24,109 bases of DNA from a virus. Every line of letters starts with the position of its first letter. Position 1 is the stretch's first letter. The position numbers and the translations under genes are program-made. The notes under the pieces are model-generated. The model worked only from the letters and a program-made list of their open reading frames with translations, was not told where the DNA came from and did no database searches. The DNA lies in the IMG/VR virus record IMGVR_UViG_3300025769_000830, positions 1-24,109 of that record; one strand, 5' to 3'. Below are positions 14,483 to 20,583 of the stretch, piece by piece.

Positions 14483-15075
14483 TATGCTGATTTCTCAGAG
14501 TTAGAAATATCTTGAATCTTATCTTTTACTGCTTGTAAGTTAGTAATAGATACATCCTCTTTTCTTATTCCTAGCTCAGTTAAAGCACTAGCAGTATAAA
14601 GTCTTGCTTTGTCTATATCTTGAGCTGTGCAATCCATAGCAAAGTCTTTAATACTATTCATTACAGCTTGTGCTTTGTGTGAAATATCAGTAACTAATCC
14701 CTCAGCTTCTAATACTTCTATTTTCTTATCTAAATTAGATTTCTCTGGAGCTGCATCTTTACTAGGAGCTATTCCTATCATTTCCTCAGCTAAAGTAGAT
14801 TCAGAGAATACAATTCTTAAGCACCTGCCATTAGCTTTTGTGTTAGCCATTTCAAACCAAGAATTATGATCTTTGCTTGTCTGCTTTGCATAGGCTACAG
14901 CTTTTGGCTCTGTGTCCTCTTTTGTTTCATAGAATGAGCTTTTAAATATTACCCAATCATCTCCATATCCAATCATTTCTGCAATTAATCTGCATTCTGG
15001 ATATTCTGTATTCATTTTGTTGATAAGTTCATCAACAGTTGTATAGTCCTCTAGGAACTTAGGCATTTGTGCCAT
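14482..15075 (-). CDS. Putative ssDNA annealing/recombination-associated protein
   Basis: I start at ATG 15075 (MAQMPKFLEDYTTVDELINK; 197 aa), because GGAGG sits 6 nt upstream; a TTG two codons earlier is less likely. Residues about 7-105 (FLEDYTTVDELINKMNTEYP, then DDWVIFKSSFYETKEDTEPK, AVAYAKQ, SWFEMANTKANGRCLRIVF) follow the order of an actinobacteriophage protein family: D-Y-x-x-V, Y-P-E, a tyrosine-centred strand, and E-N-A-E-T-S-A-x-G-R-A. I associate this family with single-strand annealing or Erf-like functions, from memory. The C-terminal half is helical and acidic. It is the only gene here that might touch DNA replication or recombination, so the call matters but is tentative. Confidence 0.45.
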   Translation of the reverse strand: MAQMPKFLEDYTTVDELINKMNTEYPECRLIAEMIGYGDDWVIFKSSFYETKEDTEPKAVAYAKQTSKDHNSWFEMANTKANGRCLRIVFSESTLAEEMIGIAPSKDAAPEKSNLDKKIEVLEAEGLVTDISHKAQAVMNSIKDFAMDCTAQDIDKARLYTASALTELGIRKEDVSITNLQAVKDKIQDISNSEKSA

Positions 15076-15277
15076 TTTCAACCTCCATTTTATTTTTCCC
15101 TATATATTTCATTTTATTGCAACCATCAAAAGTTGCATTTCCCCAAGCTGCACTTTCTGCAACTTGAAAACCCTCTTTAGTTTCTATTGTATAAAGATAA
15201 ACAATATTTTCATCCCCATTCCAATATAAAAACTTATAAGCCCAATTAAACTTATTTTTTCTTTTAAGTGGATACAT
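15059..15277 (-). CDS. Unknown small protein, 72 aa
   Basis: The product starts MYPLKRKNKFNWAYKFLYWN and is rich in aromatic and lysine residues; YLYTIETKEGFQVAESAAWG suggests a small beta-sheet domain. Its ATG overlaps the stop of the upstream ORF (TAATG), and its last codons supply the GGAGG ribosome site for the next gene. I recognise no family. Confidence 0.55.
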   Translation of the reverse strand: MYPLKRKNKFNWAYKFLYWNGDENIVYLYTIETKEGFQVAESAAWGNATFDGCNKMKYIGKNKMEVENGTNA

Positions 15278-15450
15278 TAGAAAATATTTCCTTTACTAAG
15301 GATCTCTCCTCTGTGTAGTCTTGTTTCAAAGTCTGTCTTTTTATTTAACAGCTTTTCCTCTATCCACATCCAAGTAAATAGAATTGTTATTATTAGAGCT
15401 ACTACTCCATAAAGAACTAGCCCTAGATAGATCCATTCTTGAATCATCAT
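15277..15450 (-). CDS. Small single-span membrane protein, 57 aa
   Basis: ATG 15450 overlaps the TAA of the preceding ORF, and AAGGAGG lies a few bases upstream; the TAA stop at 15277-15279 overlaps the next gene's ATG. The product MMIQEWIYLGLVLYGVVALI continues through one membrane span to about residue 28. A charged tail follows (EEKLLNKKTDFETRLHRG). Such short early membrane proteins are often involved in host take-over or superinfection exclusion, but no family is recognised. Confidence 0.6.
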   Translation of the reverse strand: MMIQEWIYLGLVLYGVVALIITILFTWMWIEEKLLNKKTDFETRLHRGEILSKGNIF

Positions 15451-15623
15451 TATTTAACCTCCTTAAATGATTTATATTTTTTCTTATAATCATCAATATT
15501 TAAATTAGATGCACAATTTAAACAAATTTTAGATGCACCACTATTTCCTATATTTACAGTAAATTTAGATTTAAAATCATAACTAAATAAATCTCTACAA
15601 TTAAAACAAACAAATTTTAACAT
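15450..15623 (-). CDS. Small Zn-ribbon-like protein, 57 aa, first gene of the operon
   Basis: ATG 15623 has AGGGAG 8 nt upstream and is the first start after the promoter at 15652-15680. The product begins MLKFVCFNCRDLFSYDFKSK and carries a second pair in SKICLNCASN. CxxC (residues 6-9) and CxxC (34-37) make a classic zinc-binding ribbon. As the first gene transcribed it is a candidate early regulator. It ends at TAA 15450-15452, overlapping the next ATG. Confidence 0.62.
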   Translation of the reverse strand: MLKFVCFNCRDLFSYDFKSKFTVNIGNSGASKICLNCASNLNIDDYKKKYKSFKEVK

Positions 15624-15651
15624 TTATGTATCTCCCTAATCTTTATACTTA

Positions 15652-15680
15652 ATTGTCCCAAATATTTGTCACATTGTCAA
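15652..15680 (-). promoter_or_regulatory. Sigma70-type promoter of the main operon
   Basis: Read on the minus strand, a perfect -35 TTGACA (15680-15675) is followed after 17 bases by GACAAT (15657-15652; 4 of 6 matches to TATAAT). Transcription would begin near 15645, leaving a leader of about 22 nt with the AGGGAG ribosome site of the first gene. It is the best promoter I can see in the window. A TATAAA further downstream lacks a -35 at the right distance. Confidence 0.65.
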
Positions 15681-15708
15681 GCATTAAAAGTAGAAATTAA
15701 GATTAATA

Positions 15709-15737
15709 AGCCCAAGCCTAGTAAAAGGGCTTGGGCT
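15709..15737 (-). terminator. Perfect 10-bp hairpin just upstream of the promoter
   Basis: AGCCCAAGCC (15709-15718) pairs without mismatch with GGCTTGGGCT (15728-15737) across a nine-base loop. On the minus strand it is followed by TATTAATCTT, a weak U-tract, so it may terminate transcripts coming from the control region. It could equally be a protein-binding or packaging/origin structure. Confidence 0.5.
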
Positions 15738-15810
15738 ATGTTGAGTAAGTGTTGTTGTGTTGGTTGTAGGTGGAACTAACCCTGTGCCACTCCCTCCCAA
15801 AAACCAGAAC

Positions 15811-15822
15811 ACTAAATTTAGT
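15811..15822. repeat. 12-bp perfect palindrome, possible operator
   Basis: ACTAAATTTAGT is self-complementary over its whole length and lies in the gene-free control region about 130 bases upstream of the promoter. A dimeric regulator could bind it. In AT-rich DNA a 12-base palindrome can also occur by chance. Confidence 0.3.
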
Positions 15823-16033
15823 AGCATTTATATATGTGGAATAATAGGCTTTAACCCTAGTTCTTTTGAGGTGTAGCTAATCCTCTGTTGTTAAGATCCT
15901 AATCAACTATCTCTTTTTAAAAGCTACAGAAAAAGTTTATTTGTGTATAACACTATAAACTACAGTTAAGACAAAAAGGCATAAACTGAAATAAATTAAT
16001 TTTTGTTCCAGAGCTTTGTTATAGTTATTAATG

Positions 16034-16105
16034 AGCAGGTGGAGATATTCATATACATACCCCTTTGTGTATGTTCATTGTAGCCCTAATCAACCTCAAC
16101 CTGCT
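16034..16105. other. 72-nt structured element (outer stem plus inner hairpin)
   Basis: AGCAGGT (16034-16040) pairs with ACCTGCT (16099-16105), and inside it ACATAC (16055-16060) pairs with GTATGT (16069-16074) over an eight-base loop. The length and 7-bp closing stem look tRNA-like, but neither strand gives a D- or T-arm. It may be a small RNA or an origin/packaging structure. It lies directly beyond the operon terminator. Confidence 0.4.
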
Positions 16106-16109
16106 TAAC

Positions 16110-16142
16110 AAAAAAGAGGAGATACAAATCTCCTCTTTTTTT
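16110..16142 (-). terminator. Strong rho-independent terminator ending the operon
   Basis: GAGGAGAT (16116-16123) pairs with ATCTCCTC (16128-16135) around an ACAA loop. The A and T runs on both sides extend the stem to about 14 bp and give a T-tract on either strand. On the minus strand it lies about 50 bases past the holin stop, at the end of the late genes; being symmetrical, it would also stop transcription from the other direction. Confidence 0.85.
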
Positions 16143-16192
16143 GCTACTTGTAACTAAAAGGAAATCAATTGCTTGAATCCCTTATATTTATT

Positions 16193-16378
16193 CTAACTTA
16201 CTTTTTTCTTTGCATAAGTCTTTATAACAGCTAAAGCTGCACCACCACCAGAAATAGCAGCTAATTGTAAAGCATTAGCATCTACTCCTACAAGTGGGGA
16301 TATTGTTAAAGCTCCAATAAAAGCTTCTATAAAAGTCCAAACTGCTCTTTCAAGCATATCTTTCATTTCATCACTCAT
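16193..16378 (-). CDS. Phage holin, r1t-like
   Basis: This 61-aa protein has a short charged N-terminus (MSDEMKDMLERAVWTFIEAF), a first membrane segment to about residue 31, a turn with VGVDAN, a second segment (LQLAAISGGGAALAVIKTYA) and a basic tail (KKKVS). The E-R-A-V-W-T-F entry into the first span and the G-rich second span are characteristic of the r1t-type holins of Gram-positive phages. ATG 16378 has a very strong GAGGAGG site, located inside the preceding tiny ORF. It is the last gene before the terminator and would time lysis. Confidence 0.82.
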   Translation of the reverse strand: MSDEMKDMLERAVWTFIEAFIGALTISPLVGVDANALQLAAISGGGAALAVIKTYAKKKVS

Positions 16379-16381
16379 ACC

Positions 16382-16504
16382 TTATTCCTCCTCTTTTATC
16401 TTTGTTTGTATTTTCTTAAATTGAATACACTTTTTTTTAATACATACAAAAGCATTATTAATTAATTCTAGTTTTTCCATACAGGAATTACATTTTATAT
16501 TCAT
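16382..16504 (-). CDS. Tiny cysteine-rich protein, 40 aa
   Basis: ATG 16504 to TAA 16382 encodes MNIKCNSCMEKLELINNAFV then CIKKKCIQFKK and a glutamate end. CxxC plus CxxxxC is a plausible zinc site. Its final codons (Glu-Glu-Glu) contain the holin's ribosome site, so it may couple holin translation. No ribosome site precedes its own start, which keeps confidence moderate. Confidence 0.45.
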   Translation of the reverse strand: MNIKCNSCMEKLELINNAFVCIKKKCIQFKKIQTKIKEEE

Positions 16505-16516
16505 GATTGTGAATGA

Positions 16517-16531
16517 GTTAAATTATTTAAC
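16517..16531. repeat. 15-base inverted repeat at the end of the DUF5675 gene
   Basis: GTTAAAT and ATTTAAC flank a single T, a perfect 7-1-7 inverted repeat. It overlaps the stop codon of the DUF5675-type gene and precedes the tiny cysteine ORF, which lacks a ribosome site. It may be an operator or weak RNA structure, or chance in AT-rich sequence. Confidence 0.25.
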
Positions 16532-17146
16532 TTGCATTCCCTTTAGTATGATTGCTTGTCTAAGTGCTTTGACTTCTGCCTTTAGATGTTTTATTTCTGT
16601 AGATAATATATTCATTATATCCTCCTGATTCTTAGAAACTTGAGATATATTTACAACATCATCTGTTGCTTTATTAGAAACAATAGATCCATCAAAGTTT
16701 TTATAAGTTACAGTTACTTCCTCTCCAGAAAGAATTGCATCTCTCACAACAGGATATACTTCCTCATAAGCAGCTCTGGAAGCTCCTCCAAAAGCATCTT
16801 TCTGAGTTTTTGATAGCAATAAACAACCTTTTGTATCTTTTGGGCTATTCCCTACATGCCAAAGCACATAAGAATAATTTGGAACATTATTTACTAAAAT
16901 CATGCCCTGATGCCAATCTGGTCTATCAGCATATCTAGTAGAGTACCTATTGTGGAAACCTCCCTCAGCTCTTAGTGTTAGCTTATAAGTTCCTGCAGGT
17001 ATTCTTGTTTCTCCATAAATCTTTGTTGGATTATATTGATCCTCCATTGTGTAGCTTAAAAAGGATCTTACATTGTCTGTTACATCAAATAGCAATCCAG
17101 AAGTGAATGTTGTACCACTATTAAATCTTAATACTTCAAGTTTCAT
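16523..17146 (-). CDS. DUF5675-type protein, candidate lysis or cell-wall enzyme
   Basis: In this 207-aa protein, residues 1 to about 130 carry the DUF5675 pattern: YGETRIPAGTYKLTLRAEGG, RYADRPDWHQGMILVNNVPN, then LWHVGNSPKDTKGCLLL. The His97...Gly-Asn...Asp-Thr-x-Gly-Cys108 set resembles the His/Cys centre of L,D-transpeptidase-like folds, so action on peptidoglycan is plausible. No experimental function is known to me for the family. The C-terminal 50 residues are a coiled coil (ILSTEIKHLKAEVKALRQAI). Placed just before the holin, it is the best endolysin-position gene here. ATG 17146 has AAGG upstream. Confidence 0.7.
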   Translation of the reverse strand: MKLEVLRFNSGTTFTSGLLFDVTDNVRSFLSYTMEDQYNPTKIYGETRIPAGTYKLTLRAEGGFHNRYSTRYADRPDWHQGMILVNNVPNYSYVLWHVGNSPKDTKGCLLLSKTQKDAFGGASRAAYEEVYPVVRDAILSGEEVTVTYKNFDGSIVSNKATDDVVNISQVSKNQEDIMNILSTEIKHLKAEVKALRQAIILKGMQVK

Positions 17147-17148
17147 AT

Positions 17149-18366
17149 TTACCTTATTACCTTAATATAGTCCCACTTAGCTTCTCCTCCAATTACAAAA
17201 GTTAGCATTCCTGCCCTAGATTTGTCCCCTTTTGTATTTTCAAACCATTCTGAGCCTGAATCTAATGTTGGAGCTTGTAGTATTAACCTATCAGAGCTTT
17301 CATAAGCTGAAAAATAATGGTAATGCCCATGTAAAACTATATCTGCATCAGCAGTTGCATTTCTAGAAAAAGCTTGATCTGATAGCCATTTTCTTGCTTT
17401 AGCTTGTGAATTCCCTGCTCCCCTCATTTGGTGCCCATGTAATAGCAAGATGGCAACATCTGAAATTTCTATTGTTAAGTGCAATTCATTGTCTGGAATA
17501 ATAAAATCTAAACTTTTACTGTATGCAGGAGATTCTTTAAATATTTCTTGAAGCTCCTCTGCCAACATTACATCTTTATTATCTGCAAAAGTTGTATAAG
17601 CTCTCCCATTCTTTCTGTTTTCTCCATGATTACCACCAATAAAACAAACTACACCCTTACTAAACAATGGCATAATTTCTTTAATTATTGTATAAATCAT
17701 TCTCCTAGCTACTTTTTGCTGAGATCTTTCATCCATTATTGTGGAAAATTCTTGCATATTGTAATGATTTGAACAGGATTCAACTAGATCTCCAAGTCCT
17801 GCAAACAATACCTGTTCTAATGGCTCTACTTTCTGGATCTGCTTAACTTGTGCCTTAATCTTAGGAATATAGTCCATAAACCTCTCTATTGCTTCCTCAG
17901 TACCCTCTTTGCCTATTTGAAAATCTGCTAGTGCTATACAGAATGTTTTAGAATCTTTTACAGGCTTTTTTTTATCTTGTTTTTTTAACCTACCTGCACT
18001 TGCTAGGAGCTTCTTAAAGTCCTCATCTGGCATATATTCATCACTAGAAACTATTTTTGCTTTAAAGTAATAAAGCCTCTCTATATTGCCATTACCAATA
18101 TTGGAATCCCAATACCTTATTTCTGCTTGATTTTCTATAACTTTGTATTTATGGGCATCTTTACCAAAATAGCTTTCTAATTGCTCTTTCCAATCAATAT
18201 CATTAGATTTCTGAGGTTGAGATACTATCTCTCCTGATCTTGTAGCTTGATTAAAAGAAGCTGATGGCTCAAAGCCTTTTGGATGATTAACTTTCTTTTT
18301 AGACTTTCTAGGATCTCTATCCTGTACAGTTTCAGCAAACTTTTTAAGGTTATTTGATTCTGCCAT
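17149..18366 (-). CDS. Calcineurin-like metallophosphoesterase
   Basis: This 405-aa protein has a polar, basic N-terminus (residues 1-140). From about 141 follows a metallophosphoesterase core: ALADFQIGKEG (Asp148; Gln150 replaces the usual His of D-x-H), FAGLGDLVES (Gly192-Asp193), CFIGGNHGENR (Asn246-His247), LLLHGHQ (His310) and IVLHGHYHYF (Gly347-x-x-His350). The metal ligands are otherwise complete. It overlaps the upstream small DNA-binding-like gene by 17 nt. I recall similar two-gene pairs in actinobacteriophages. The substrate is unknown; DNA or nucleotide processing is only a guess, and the late position near lysis genes is odd for it. Confidence 0.85.
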   Translation of the reverse strand: MAESNNLKKFAETVQDRDPRKSKKKVNHPKGFEPSASFNQATRSGEIVSQPQKSNDIDWKEQLESYFGKDAHKYKVIENQAEIRYWDSNIGNGNIERLYYFKAKIVSSDEYMPDEDFKKLLASAGRLKKQDKKKPVKDSKTFCIALADFQIGKEGTEEAIERFMDYIPKIKAQVKQIQKVEPLEQVLFAGLGDLVESCSNHYNMQEFSTIMDERSQQKVARRMIYTIIKEIMPLFSKGVVCFIGGNHGENRKNGRAYTTFADNKDVMLAEELQEIFKESPAYSKSLDFIIPDNELHLTIEISDVAILLLHGHQMRGAGNSQAKARKWLSDQAFSRNATADADIVLHGHYHYFSAYESSDRLILQAPTLDSGSEWFENTKGDKSRAGMLTFVIGGEAKWDYIKVIR

Positions 18367-18601
18367 CTCTATAATCCCTAAAGTATCTCCTTACTGTGTT
18401 GTAATTGAGATGTTTGAATTGCTCATATTGATCTACTAAATATTGAGCTGCTAAAGTATCTGAAATATATTCTGATTCAGCTTCTTTTGCCACTTTAAGA
18501 AAGATTTTTTTAGCTTCTGGATCATCTAATATAAATCTAGTTGCTGAAAATTGCCCTGTAGGCTTCTTTCCCTGCTGTTCAGAGTATTGTAATAAAGTCA
18601 T
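18350..18601 (-). CDS. Small HTH-like protein paired with the phosphoesterase
   Basis: This 83-aa protein begins MTLLQYSEQQGKKPTGQFSA. Later blocks are FILDDPEAKKIFLKVA, ISDTLAAQYLVDQYEQF and NTVRRYFRDYRDGRIK. The last half reads as a helix-turn-helix (A-A-Q-Y-L helix, turn, N-T-V-R-R-Y recognition helix), resembling small DNA-binding proteins of actinobacteriophages. ATG 18601 has AGGAGG 7 nt upstream, one of the best ribosome sites in the genome, and it overlaps the phosphoesterase. It could recruit that enzyme to DNA (inference). Confidence 0.62.
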   Translation of the reverse strand: MTLLQYSEQQGKKPTGQFSATRFILDDPEAKKIFLKVAKEAESEYISDTLAAQYLVDQYEQFKHLNYNTVRRYFRDYRDGRIK

Positions 18602-18647
18602 TATTCAACCTCCTATAAGTGTAGGTTAGTTAAATACTAAGACAAAT

Positions 18648-18947
18648 TTATGGAGAATCTGGCTTTGGATGAGCTTCTTTTATTGGTTGAATTATATCTG
18701 TTTTCCATGCTTCTAAGCCATTGTGATAAATATAATCTAACTGCTCTCCATAACTAGGATATTTTTCTTGTCTAGATCTCTTGTAACCATTGTTATATTC
18801 ATCAAGTATAGAGTTTTTTCTGTCCTCTATAGCTTGATCATAATCTGAGCTACTAAATTCAGAAACCTCATTATTTACTTGTTTCATCATTGGCTTAGCA
18901 GCTTCAATTTCTTGAGTTGCTTGAGCTAGTGCTTGTTCCTCTGTCAT
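18648..18947 (-). CDS. Tail-fibre-region accessory protein
   Basis: This acidic 99-aa protein has a C-terminal block KYPSYGEQLDYIYHNGLEAW followed by AHPKPDSP. The Y-P-S-x-x-x-Q-L-D-x-x-Y/W motif recurs in small proteins encoded beside tail fibres in many marine and other phages, sometimes called tail assembly chaperones or fibre-associated proteins. ATG 18947 has AGGAGA 5 nt upstream. It follows the last tail-tip paralogue. The exact role is not known. Confidence 0.6.
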   Translation of the reverse strand: MTEEQALAQATQEIEAAKPMMKQVNNEVSEFSSSDYDQAIEDRKNSILDEYNNGYKRSRQEKYPSYGEQLDYIYHNGLEAWKTDIIQPIKEAHPKPDSP

Positions 18948-18962
18948 CTTTCTCCTATCTTA

Positions 18963-19487
18963 TTATTTCTTTAAACCATATAAAGAAAAACTTGATCCAC
19001 TTCTTAGATTTCCACTATCATAATAAATATGAACTCCTGTTACTGTTGTAGCCTGTGTCAATACAATTCCACCCTGTATTCCTAACATAGTTCCATCCTC
19101 TGCTAAATAAATATCCTCAATAGTTGCATAAGTATATTCTCCTGAACTACTAGGATTAAAAATGTACATTGCACCATTAGCACCACCTGTTCCTGTGTCA
19201 TTTTCCATAGAGCCTGATAAAAAAACAACATCTCTATTAGTCTGCCCAAGATTGTCATTTGTAGTATCACTTCTTAAATATTTCCAAGCCCAATCATAAT
19301 TAGATGAACTATTAGGAGTTCCACTTTCATCAAATCTGAACTGTAAATCTGCATCAGCTGTATCAGGTATAACATTATTAAAAGTAAATACATACACATT
19401 ATAATCAGTTGTCATTCCTGATAAAGTAACACTAGAAGTATCTGTACCAAGTGTATTTGAACTTATTTCTATTAAACTACCTGCCAT
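18963..19487 (-). CDS. Tail-tip/receptor-binding-type protein, paralogue 3
   Basis: This 174-aa, all-beta protein is poor in basic residues. It starts MAGSLIEISSNTLGTDTSSV and shares with the two genes upstream the blocks YNVYVFTFNNV, SNYDWAWKYLRSD, MYIFNP and the ending FSLYGLKK. The pattern is common in marine phage tail-fibre regions and suggests a jelly-roll or carbohydrate-binding fold. Its ATG overlaps the previous stop by one base (TAATG). Receptor binding is inferred from the fold type and position. Confidence 0.65.
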   Translation of the reverse strand: MAGSLIEISSNTLGTDTSSVTLSGMTTDYNVYVFTFNNVIPDTADADLQFRFDESGTPNSSSNYDWAWKYLRSDTTNDNLGQTNRDVVFLSGSMENDTGTGGANGAMYIFNPSSSGEYTYATIEDIYLAEDGTMLGIQGGIVLTQATTVTGVHIYYDSGNLRSGSSFSLYGLKK

Positions 19488-20011
19488 TATTTAACTCCAT
19501 ATACTGATATTTTTCCTGCATTTGCATTACTTACTTCAAAGACAATCTGAAATCCTGTAATTGAAGCAGTAGTTTCTAAAACACCAATTCCTTTATTAGC
19601 AAGACTTCTTGGATTTGAATAAAAAGAAGATGATTGATTTGTGTTATAAGTGTAACTTGAAGTAAAGGGATTAAAAATATAATGAACTGCACTACCACCT
19701 TGTGGGGAGTCATCTATTGTACCCATAGCATATCTTATTTCAGTTGTACTAACTGCTGAACTTATAATTTCAGAAAAACCTGTATCTGCTGGCATATATG
19801 AACTTGAATATTTATAATCTGCACTTACAACACTTCCACTTGAATTGATAAATCTTAAAATTGTTTCTGTTGCAGTTGAACTAGCAGTAGAAAAATCATT
19901 CATAGTAATTTTATAAACATTATATTTGTCTGAAAAAACATCAGTAATAGATACATTTGCAACTGAGCCTGATAATGTTTCAGATTTTATTAATTCTAAA
20001 CTTCCTGCCAT
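19487..20011 (-). CDS. Tail-tip/receptor-binding-type protein, paralogue 2
   Basis: This 174-aa protein begins MAGSLELIKSETLSGSVANV and aligns in order with its neighbours (YNVYKITMNDF, FINSSGSVVSADYKYSSSY, HYIFNP, ending ISVYGVK), but has lost the SNYDWAW block. This is the most diverged of the three. One-base overlaps join it to both neighbours. Divergence among tandem copies fits binding of different host surface structures or a heteromeric tip, neither shown. Confidence 0.65.
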   Translation of the reverse strand: MAGSLELIKSETLSGSVANVSITDVFSDKYNVYKITMNDFSTASSTATETILRFINSSGSVVSADYKYSSSYMPADTGFSEIISSAVSTTEIRYAMGTIDDSPQGGSAVHYIFNPFTSSYTYNTNQSSSFYSNPRSLANKGIGVLETTASITGFQIVFEVSNANAGKISVYGVK

Positions 20012-20574
20012 TAGCTGTCCTTAATTCCATAAAGTGAAAAAACACCACTTGCAATATTATCACTAGAAAATTTAAGTTGTAAAGCATTTATTGTTTCTGC
20101 TTGATGATAAGTACCACCACCATAAGTAGAAATATAATCTGGATCTTGTGTTATTCCTGAACAATGCCAATTTACAAAACTATATTTTCCACTATCTCCT
20201 AAGTTATAAAGATATACATATCCATTTAAAACTTCATCTGTACTGTTACCTACATTTTGTACTATTGTAAAATCTCCACCACTTGTATTTCTTTTTTCTA
20301 ACATTGTTCCATCAGATTTTTGATATCTCCAAGCCCAATCATAGTTAGAAGTTTCATAAGAACTTCCACCATCATTTGAAACTGTAATTTCTACTGCTTT
20401 ATTATCTGCATCAGATTTCATTCTAGCTATTGTTAATAAATGAACATTATAGGTAGTTTCTTTAATTGAAGTAAATGTTAAAGTGCTAACACTACTAGCA
20501 GTTTGAGTTTGTATTAATTCTAATTTACCTAGATCTGCACCACTTAGCCCAAATCTAGCTGCACCTAATGGCAT
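20011..20574 (-). CDS. Tail-tip/receptor-binding-type protein, paralogue 1
   Basis: This 187-aa protein has an N-terminal extension MPLGAARFGLSGADLG that the other two copies lack, probably a virion-attachment segment. The shared domain follows: LELIQTQTASSVSTLTFTSI, TYNVHLLTIAR, SNYDWAWRYQKSDGT, VYLYNLGD, and ending FSLYGIKDS. ATG 20574 has AGGAGT 6 nt upstream. It directly follows the fibre-like gene and may be the copy that anchors the others. Confidence 0.67.
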   Translation of the reverse strand: MPLGAARFGLSGADLGKLELIQTQTASSVSTLTFTSIKETTYNVHLLTIARMKSDADNKAVEITVSNDGGSSYETSNYDWAWRYQKSDGTMLEKRNTSGGDFTIVQNVGNSTDEVLNGYVYLYNLGDSGKYSFVNWHCSGITQDPDYISTYGGGTYHQAETINALQLKFSSDNIASGVFSLYGIKDS

Positions 20575-20583
20575 TTTTTACTC

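Larger units (their letters stand above)
15738..16109. other. Control region without genes, between two hairpins
   Basis: About 370 bases contain no ORF with a ribosome site on either strand. Visible in it are a 12-bp perfect palindrome ACTAAATTTAGT (15811-15822), a 10-base direct repeat CCTAATCAAC (15898-15907 and 16085-16094), a repeated TAACCCT (15777-15783, 15852-15858), and a 7-bp outer stem enclosing a 6-bp hairpin near 16034-16105. It sits where the unit ends and begins again. It could hold the replication origin, packaging site, regulator operators or a small RNA; nothing decides between these. Confidence 0.5.

Noticed and set aside
16034-16105. A tRNA gene in the control region
   Set aside because: The 7-bp end stem fits, but no D-arm, T-arm or usable anticodon loop can be formed on either strand.
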